A stretch of 64,000 nucleotides of DNA from positions 124,001 through 188,000 of the forward strand of contig NZ_VDET01000007.1 of assembly GCF_006381105.1 (NCBI RefSeq), in the 5' to 3' direction. The translations under genes were made by a program, and so were the position numbers. The notes beneath the pieces were generated by a model, which did no database searches, was not told where the DNA came from, and was given only the letters and a program-made list of their open reading frames with translations. Of this stretch, positions 59,230 through 64,000 are shown in pieces; position 1 is the first letter of the stretch, and every line of letters begins with the position of its first letter. The stretch comes from Flavicella sediminum (GTDB taxonomy: Bacteria > Bacteroidota > Bacteroidia > Flavobacteriales > Flavobacteriaceae).

Positions 59230-61002
59230 TTATGCGTTTGCTTTTTGTTCTTTTAGAATAGCGTCCAAATAATTTAAAATCATTTGTTGTTTGTCTTTTG
59301 AAAGATCTCTAGTCACCGGCATATAATTGGGGTCTGTTACTTCTTTTGCAAAGACAAATTTCAACATTTCAGCGTGTCCGTCTACTACTTCTTGATTGGC
59401 CAGCTTAAAGACTCCTTTGGACATGATTGGGTACAAATTGGAAAACAATTGCATGGTGGGTTGTAAATCAGACCAAGTTGGCTTGGCTATTATTTTTGGG
59501 TCAACGGAATCAAAAACTAAAACACTAATAAAATTTGAGGGATTGCAATCGGCAAAAAACTCCCCTTCCAAATTATACGTAATTGCATACAATTGCCCAT
59601 CAATAAAAACACGTGGATTCTTTGGATCGGACGCTAGCAATTCCATACTGGCTATTCCTTCAGCATCGGTGGTAACTGCTGCTTTATATTTTAAAGCTCC
59701 TAAAGGAACGCCTAAAATAGGATTGTCTGGCGCTTGTAATAAATTTGCCGTATCGAATTGAGAAATAATTGAGGTATTGGCCAATGGTTTGCCAAAACGT
59801 GTGGCATAAAAATTTACCGTGGCTTTTTCATTTGGATTCATACGAAACACATAGGTATCAGCAACTACATAGTTGACTTGCTCTTGCCACATTGGCGTTA
59901 TATTTTCATTCAATCCAAAAACATTGTTTTGAGAAGCTTTGTAATCTAAAATCACCAATGGATTTTCTTGTACCGAGGCATAATTTTCATCGGATAGATC
60001 GAATGTGCAAATTCCAGCATCTTGTTCGTACCAACCGGGCGCATCGTAATTAATTCTACCTAAATAAGTATAGTCAGGGTTTTCATTAGTTCCTGTGTTT
60101 ATGGCCAAGGTTAAATTGGCGGTTTCTATAATCCCTACAGTTGCTGTCGCTATTTTTTCTGGTTTTCCTTCGGCATCTATAATATCCAAAGGTTTTTGTG
60201 CTGCGATGCCAAACTGCAAAGAATTGGACAAATTCAAAACTACTTTTTTCAATTTATCATCCACAATGGCCATGGCATAATTTACCGTGGAAACTTGTTT
60301 AAATAGTTGACGCCCTTTTATATGATGAACGGGTTCTTCTGCAAATACCGGCCCGATAGCGCCAACCATTCTACCCAAAGTAAATTCTGGCGAGGTATGG
60401 TCGCCATTATAACGATCTACCGTAAACTGAATCGATAAGTTTTCAGGACTTGTTTCTTTTAATTCCTTTAAATAGCGAGAACCTGAATTTTCAATGCTCC
60501 ATTCTAAATTTTTTATAACCGATTGGTAGGTTGCCGCAGCAGCAGCGTCTCGTGATTTGTCGGTAGATCTATTGAACCAAATATTTGTAAAAGCAGCAAC
60601 TTCATAATCCCCTTTTACAAAAGTGGTATCGCCAATACCTATTCGAACTATCAGTCCCCAAATTTCAGAAACCATTTGTTGTTGTGAATCTAAATCGACC
60701 ATTTTACCCGCCACACGACTGTCGGTATCCATAATACTCATTCCAATTATAGGGTCCACTTTTGGATCTTTGGTAGAAGAACCATCTAAATAAGTGACGC
60801 TTTGAATGCTTAAATCGATGAGGCGAAAATTTCCTGTACCGTCGGGGTTCCACCAACCGTTGGCGTTTTTTTCATCTTGATAGTCTTGAAAACTAGACTG
60901 AAACGTTGCATTGTTAAAATGATTTGGGTCATTGTTTACAGTAGAAACATCTGACTGAAACCTTCCTGAAAAAGTAAGTCTTGGGGTGTTTAAATAGGAC
61001 AT
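59230..61002 (-). CDS. VioB N-terminal-half-like protein
   Basis: 590 residues, no signal peptide. The start MSYLNTPRLTFSGRFQSDVS followed by TVNNDP resembles my recollection of VioB (MSxLxxPRxxFxGxxxxxxxTxNxDP). The end, LYPIMSKGVFKLA and, 30 residues on, YMPVTRDLSKDKQQMILNYL, resembles the VioB segment just before its ferritin-like domain (YPFMSDKVFSLA, then YMPSTRELSxxKxxLxLxYL). So the two genes together look like one VioB split in two. The middle is beta-rich with no motif I recognise. It is transcribed before the ferritin-like gene. Confidence 0.7.
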   Translation of the reverse strand: MSYLNTPRLTFSGRFQSDVSTVNNDPNHFNNATFQSSFQDYQDEKNANGWWNPDGTGNFRLIDLSIQSVTYLDGSSTKDPKVDPIIGMSIMDTDSRVAGKMVDLDSQQQMVSEIWGLIVRIGIGDTTFVKGDYEVAAFTNIWFNRSTDKSRDAAAAATYQSVIKNLEWSIENSGSRYLKELKETSPENLSIQFTVDRYNGDHTSPEFTLGRMVGAIGPVFAEEPVHHIKGRQLFKQVSTVNYAMAIVDDKLKKVVLNLSNSLQFGIAAQKPLDIIDAEGKPEKIATATVGIIETANLTLAINTGTNENPDYTYLGRINYDAPGWYEQDAGICTFDLSDENYASVQENPLVILDYKASQNNVFGLNENITPMWQEQVNYVVADTYVFRMNPNEKATVNFYATRFGKPLANTSIISQFDTANLLQAPDNPILGVPLGALKYKAAVTTDAEGIASMELLASDPKNPRVFIDGQLYAITYNLEGEFFADCNPSNFISVLVFDSVDPKIIAKPTWSDLQPTMQLFSNLYPIMSKGVFKLANQEVVDGHAEMLKFVFAKEVTDPNYMPVTRDLSKDKQQMILNYLDAILKEQKANA

Positions 61003-61372
61003 TTTTAATTTTTATAGATTAGTAATGTATATATCTTAAGAATTATTTATGCGAGTTGACAAACGGATTTTGCTATTTCAAGTTTTTAGTTTGCCAATAT
61101 TTGTTTTTAGAAAACACTAAAGCTACTGTTTCAAACACATTTAAACTCGAGTATAAATACCTGTTTTTAAAACACCTATACCAACAACAAAGAAATAACT
61201 GTTTCTAGCCAGTCTTAAAAATCACTTTTATAATTCACTCAAACTTAAACACTGAAATGCCTGAATAGGAATTAAGTTTGTGGATACAATCAAAAAATTA
61301 GTCGGCACCCCAAATTAATTAGGGAAAGAAATTTCAAGCCCTTATAAAAACAGAACAACTAACTTTTTTAAC
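61003..61372. other. gene-free stretch upstream of the VioB-like pair
   Basis: No gene seen. It must hold the promoter of the VioB-like pair, but no clear TAnnTTTG box was found. Confidence 0.4.
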
Positions 61373-61404
61373 AAAAAAAGCCCATCCTAGTTTGGATGGG
61401 CCTT
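61373..61404 (-). terminator. intrinsic terminator of the PfkB-family kinase gene
   Basis: GCCCATCC (61380-61387) pairs with GGATGGGC (61394-61401) across a 6-base loop. On the minus strand seven T follow the stem. Confidence 0.88.
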
Positions 61405-61444
61405 CAAAATATACCTATTCTTTAAAAATAGAAATCCAAAAAAA

Positions 61445-62368
61445 CTAGCCGATCAATCGGAGTATTTCTTGAATATCTTCAGCAGATGCCAAATTTGTTC
61501 CTTCACTCATGGTTGTTGCAGAACCACAAACAACCCCCCATTTTAATATTTCTTCGGGTGTAAGATTTTGTTGAATGGCGAACACCATTCCTGCCACCAT
61601 ACTGTCACCCGCACCAATGGTACTTTTTACTTTAATAGAAGGTGTATTTCTATAAACGATGCCTTCAGCAGAAGCTAAAAAAGCCCCACGAGCCCCCATA
61701 GAGACTACCACATAGGTGGCTGTTTTAGCATGCACCAATTGCATGGCCGCTGCTTCTTGTTCCTTTTTAGATAAAAATTCTTTTCCTACCATTTTTGCCA
61801 ATTCTTGCTGATTGGGTTTGATTAAATAAACAGGTTCTTTAATCGTTTCCAACAAAGCTTTTCCAGAAGTGTCTACAATAATTTTTACATTTTTACCTGC
61901 CACTTGTTGAATCAACTGTACATACAAATCTAAAGGCATATGTTCTGACAAGCTCCCACTCAACACCAAAATAGAATTTTCAGTGACTTCCTCATCTATA
62001 ATCCTTTTGATCAAGTCAATTTCTGTAACCGTAAGTCCATTTCCTGGCATTCCAAACCGATATTGCAACTCCGTTTTGGTGTCTACAACCGAAAAATTTT
62101 CTCGAGTCCAAGCTTCTACAGGAATTTCCTTTAAAGGAATATTTTCTTTTTCTAATAAATTTTTCAAATGTTCGCCAGTATCTCCTCCGGAAGTAAAAAG
62201 ACATTTGTTTTTTACCTCTAGCACCTTCAACACTCGGGAAATATTAACGCCTCCCCCACCGGCTTGGTATTGAATGGCATGACAACCTAATTTTTGTTCA
62301 GGCACCATTTGATCTATTTTTGCACTTTTATCTAAGGCAGGATTTACCGTTAAAGTTACTATACTCAT
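61445..62368 (-). CDS. 1-phosphofructokinase-family (PfkB) hexose kinase
   Basis: 307 residues. The PfkB signatures are QAGGGGVNISRVLKVL near residue 35 and STIGAGDSMVAGMVFAIQQ near 250, with the catalytic Asp in GAGDS. It begins MSIVTLTVNPALDKSAKID. It should phosphorylate fructose 1- or 6-phosphate or tagatose 6-phosphate; E. coli PfkB and FruK are the nearest known types. It is cytosolic. It lies near a universal stress protein, which suggests a stress or low-oxygen regulon. Confidence 0.88.
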   Translation of the reverse strand: MSIVTLTVNPALDKSAKIDQMVPEQKLGCHAIQYQAGGGGVNISRVLKVLEVKNKCLFTSGGDTGEHLKNLLEKENIPLKEIPVEAWTRENFSVVDTKTELQYRFGMPGNGLTVTEIDLIKRIIDEEVTENSILVLSGSLSEHMPLDLYVQLIQQVAGKNVKIIVDTSGKALLETIKEPVYLIKPNQQELAKMVGKEFLSKKEQEAAAMQLVHAKTATYVVVSMGARGAFLASAEGIVYRNTPSIKVKSTIGAGDSMVAGMVFAIQQNLTPEEILKWGVVCGSATTMSEGTNLASAEDIQEILRLIG

Positions 62369-62456
62369 GGTCTATTTTATTTCTATAATTGTAAAGCTAG
62401 TTAATTAGCGCTATGGTAAAAATAGCAATTTATTCTATGCAAAACATGTGCAAATG

Positions 62457-62494
62457 AAAATGCCCATTTATTAATTCTAATAACTGGGCATTTT
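62457..62494 (-). terminator. terminator of the universal-stress operon
   Basis: AAAATGCCCA (62457-62466) pairs with TGGGCATTTT (62485-62494) across an 18-base loop. It lies 52 bases after the stop of the 31-residue peptide. Confidence 0.75.
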
Positions 62495-62545
62495 ATATGC
62501 AATGGGTTTTAGGAAGGGTACCTCTTTTGAAAACCTTATATTTTT

Positions 62546-62641
62546 TTATTGAAAAATCGGCACCGGTACCAACCAAGATAACAAGACAATGATGGCAATT
62601 CCGATTAAAAAAATCATGCGATTAAATTTACGATTTGTCAT
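62546..62641 (-). CDS. 31-residue membrane peptide in the universal-stress operon
   Basis: The frame from the ATG at 62641 gives MTNRKFNRMIFLIGIAII followed by VLLSWLVPVPIFQ: a basic N-terminus and a single membrane segment of about 18 residues. It starts 10 bases after the stop of the universal stress protein, with an AGGTAGGT-like upstream sequence, and is followed by a terminator. This arrangement suggests a translated small membrane protein. No family is known to me. Confidence 0.5.
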   Translation of the reverse strand: MTNRKFNRMIFLIGIAIIVLLSWLVPVPIFQ

Positions 62642-62651
62642 ACCTACCTAT

Positions 62652-63482
62652 TTATTCATGAATGGTTAATACCGTATTTGATGCTAACTGTCCTAGGGTT
62701 GGAATAATATCCGATTTATACAGACCTATTTTTTGTAATAAATCTGGTTTTTTATCGATAATACACATAATACCATCCAAATGTGTACCTGCATAATCTT
62801 TTAATCGATACGAGGGCTGGATGTATTCTAAACCAATAGGATTGTTGGAAATTTCTTTTAAATAATTGATAAAGGATTCCAAATTATTGCGCACTCTAGT
62901 CGACAAAGAGTTTTGTTTTTGCAGCACCAAAATGCCGATCTTAAAATTAGGGTTTGCCAATATTTTACAAAATTTATTAATTTCATTCGTCGTTACCTTT
63001 TGTTTAAAGTCTGAAGCAATGGTTAAATAAACACCATCTTTAGCACAAGCATGTGGTGGTACCAATAAAATGGGACACGTACGTATGTTTTCCAAAATAT
63101 GCTCTGTATTTCTACCAATGGTTTTTACAGCTTTTCGGGTTAAAATCACCAAATCAATGTTTATTTCTTCTAGGTACTTTTTCATGGCTTCTACCAAATT
63201 CAAACATTCTGAAATGGCATGAAACTCGTGTTTTATATGTGTCGATTTTAGCGTGTACCGCTCTACCAACTTCCCTAGTTGCTCTAAAGATTCTTCTTTA
63301 GGCTTGTCGAAATATTCTTTGTCTGCAAACAACATTTCAATAGCATTTAAACCTGCTACATCATAGGTGTAGGTATTCAAAAAATAAAATTCACAAGGTT
63401 CATTTATAAAAAGTTCTGTCACATAGTCTATCGTTTGATAGCTATTCAGTGAAAAATCGGTGGGAATTAAAATTTTTTTCAT
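62652..63482 (-). CDS. universal stress protein, two-domain
   Basis: 276 residues, two UspA-like domains. The first begins MKKILIPTDFSLNSYQTIDYV and ends with VILTRKAVKTIGRNTEHILENI, then CPILLVPPHA. The second half (about 150-276) is less typical. The G-x2-G-x9-G(S/T) ATP-binding motif is only partly kept (TIGRNTEHIL), so ATP binding is uncertain. It is cytosolic and usually induced by stress. It lies in an operon with an upstream hypothetical gene (gap 7 bases) and the small membrane peptide downstream. Confidence 0.85.
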   Translation of the reverse strand: MKKILIPTDFSLNSYQTIDYVTELFINEPCEFYFLNTYTYDVAGLNAIEMLFADKEYFDKPKEESLEQLGKLVERYTLKSTHIKHEFHAISECLNLVEAMKKYLEEINIDLVILTRKAVKTIGRNTEHILENIRTCPILLVPPHACAKDGVYLTIASDFKQKVTTNEINKFCKILANPNFKIGILVLQKQNSLSTRVRNNLESFINYLKEISNNPIGLEYIQPSYRLKDYAGTHLDGIMCIIDKKPDLLQKIGLYKSDIIPTLGQLASNTVLTIHE

Positions 63483-63489
63483 GTTCTTA

Positions 63490-63879
63490 TTATTTACGTT
63501 GATACCTACTTATTAATTGATAAAACCGATTCTTAAAATCGTTACATTCTTCTACTAATTTTAAATAATTGATCCGCTTTTGTTCGTGGACTTTGTACCT
63601 ATTTACATCGTAGTCATGGTCGCCATACTCAAATTCAACCTTTAGCTCCTGCTCGTATTTACAAAGATTGGCCATCAACAAAACATTTTTTCTTCGAATT
63701 GTCAAAAGGGCACTTGAAACCGAATGATCTCTTAACAATTGTTTTTCAATAATGGACAAGTGCTCTAATTCTGTATTGAAACATTCCATGGAAAACATCC
63801 AAGAATTGGCCTCATTGATATCTTTTTGTATGCACAGTTTTCTATGCCTTTCTATGGTATGTCTTGAAATTGTTGTCAA
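63490..63879 (-). CDS. hypothetical protein upstream of the universal stress gene
   Basis: 129 residues if started at the TTG at 63879 (TTISRHTIERHRKLCIQKDI after the start). The first internal Met is at residue 28, so the start is uncertain. It is helical, rich in Glu, Lys and Asn, with no motif recognised. It ends 7 bases before the universal stress protein gene and is part of that operon. Confidence 0.55.
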   Translation of the reverse strand: MTTISRHTIERHRKLCIQKDINEANSWMFSMECFNTELEHLSIIEKQLLRDHSVSSALLTIRRKNVLLMANLCKYEQELKVEFEYGDHDYDVNRYKVHEQKRINYLKLVEECNDFKNRFYQLISRYQRK

Positions 63880-63950
63880 CGATGTAGGGGCTAAGAAATA
63901 TTATTAGTATTATACGAGGAACCGTATTTTTTTCAATTCATGCTAATTCA

Positions 63951-64000
63951 CTACACCACCATGTCCATAAAATCATAGGTTTGCACCTGACTGACGCGCG
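63951..64000 (-). CDS. possible C-terminal end of a gene cut by the window edge
   Basis: On the minus strand the last 16 codons read RVSQVQTYDFMDMVV and a TAG at 63951-63953, open to the window edge. It may be the end of a larger gene continuing beyond 64000. No function can be given. Confidence 0.35.
   Translation of the reverse strand, partial: RVSQVQTYDFMDMVV

Overview
This 64-kb window is chromosomal DNA of low GC content from a member of the Bacteroidota, most likely a marine or aquatic Flavobacteriaceae. The support is seen directly: many intergenic regions carry the flavobacterial -7 promoter box TAnnTTTG, two secreted proteins end in a type IX secretion (T9SS) sorting domain, a gldI-type gliding lipoprotein is present, and lipoproteins are numerous. 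I cannot name the genus.

Layout. 1-28.0 kb is conserved core genome: the end of a SHOCT-domain protein, the rpsF-rpsR-rplI operon, trmH, a T9SS cargo with Asp-box repeats, folD, ffh, a tandem msrB pair, an M48 protease, a UMF1-type MFS transporter, an M1 peptidase, ndk, nrnA, then a run of four exported prolyl isomerases (gldI, an FKBP with duplicated N-domain, a double FKBP, a cyclophilin-FKBP fusion) with a PAP2 phosphatase. A Nudix hydrolase, a phosphoesterase, an acyltransferase-like protein, a YdjM-like protein, a short asparaginase, an OmpA lipoprotein, tRNA-Val, an M23/LysM peptidase and a TauE/SafE permease follow.

28.05-38.1 kb is an accessory island. It is bracketed by a family of structured palindromic repeats and REP-like hairpins. 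Inside, all on the minus strand, are a metallophosphoesterase-STAND NTPase fusion of 1039 aa, a DUF4145-like protein, a TraB/TIKI-like protein, two poorly known proteins, and a truncated duplicate of one of these with its promoter. A T9SS leucine-rich-repeat surface protein has an (AT)12 tract in its promoter. The STAND group looks like an NTP-dependent conflict (defence) system.

38.1-57.9 kb is a mixed region: an HxlR regulator with its nitroreductase target and visible operators, an ArsR-led operon (thioredoxin, OsmC, permease) with an 18-bp palindromic operator, an FAD amino-acid-oxidase-like enzyme beside an unrecognised 421-aa protein, a second-type map, a Vat-like xenobiotic acetyltransferase, hydrolases, an LRR lipoprotein, a Crp-type regulator, a cyclase-TPR-AraC hybrid, MscS, and a single-domain DEAD-box-like protein.

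58.0-61.0 kb holds two adjacent genes that together look like a split VioB (the iminophenyl-pyruvate dimer synthase of bis-indole biosynthesis): an N-terminal-half homologue and a ferritin-like half. With the amine oxidase 15 kb away this suggests an uncharacterised oxidative amino-acid pathway. 61.4-64.0 kb is a stress-type cluster: a PfkB kinase, a universal stress protein, a 31-aa membrane peptide and a hypothetical protein.

All family assignments come from reading motifs and from memory of the families; no database search was run.
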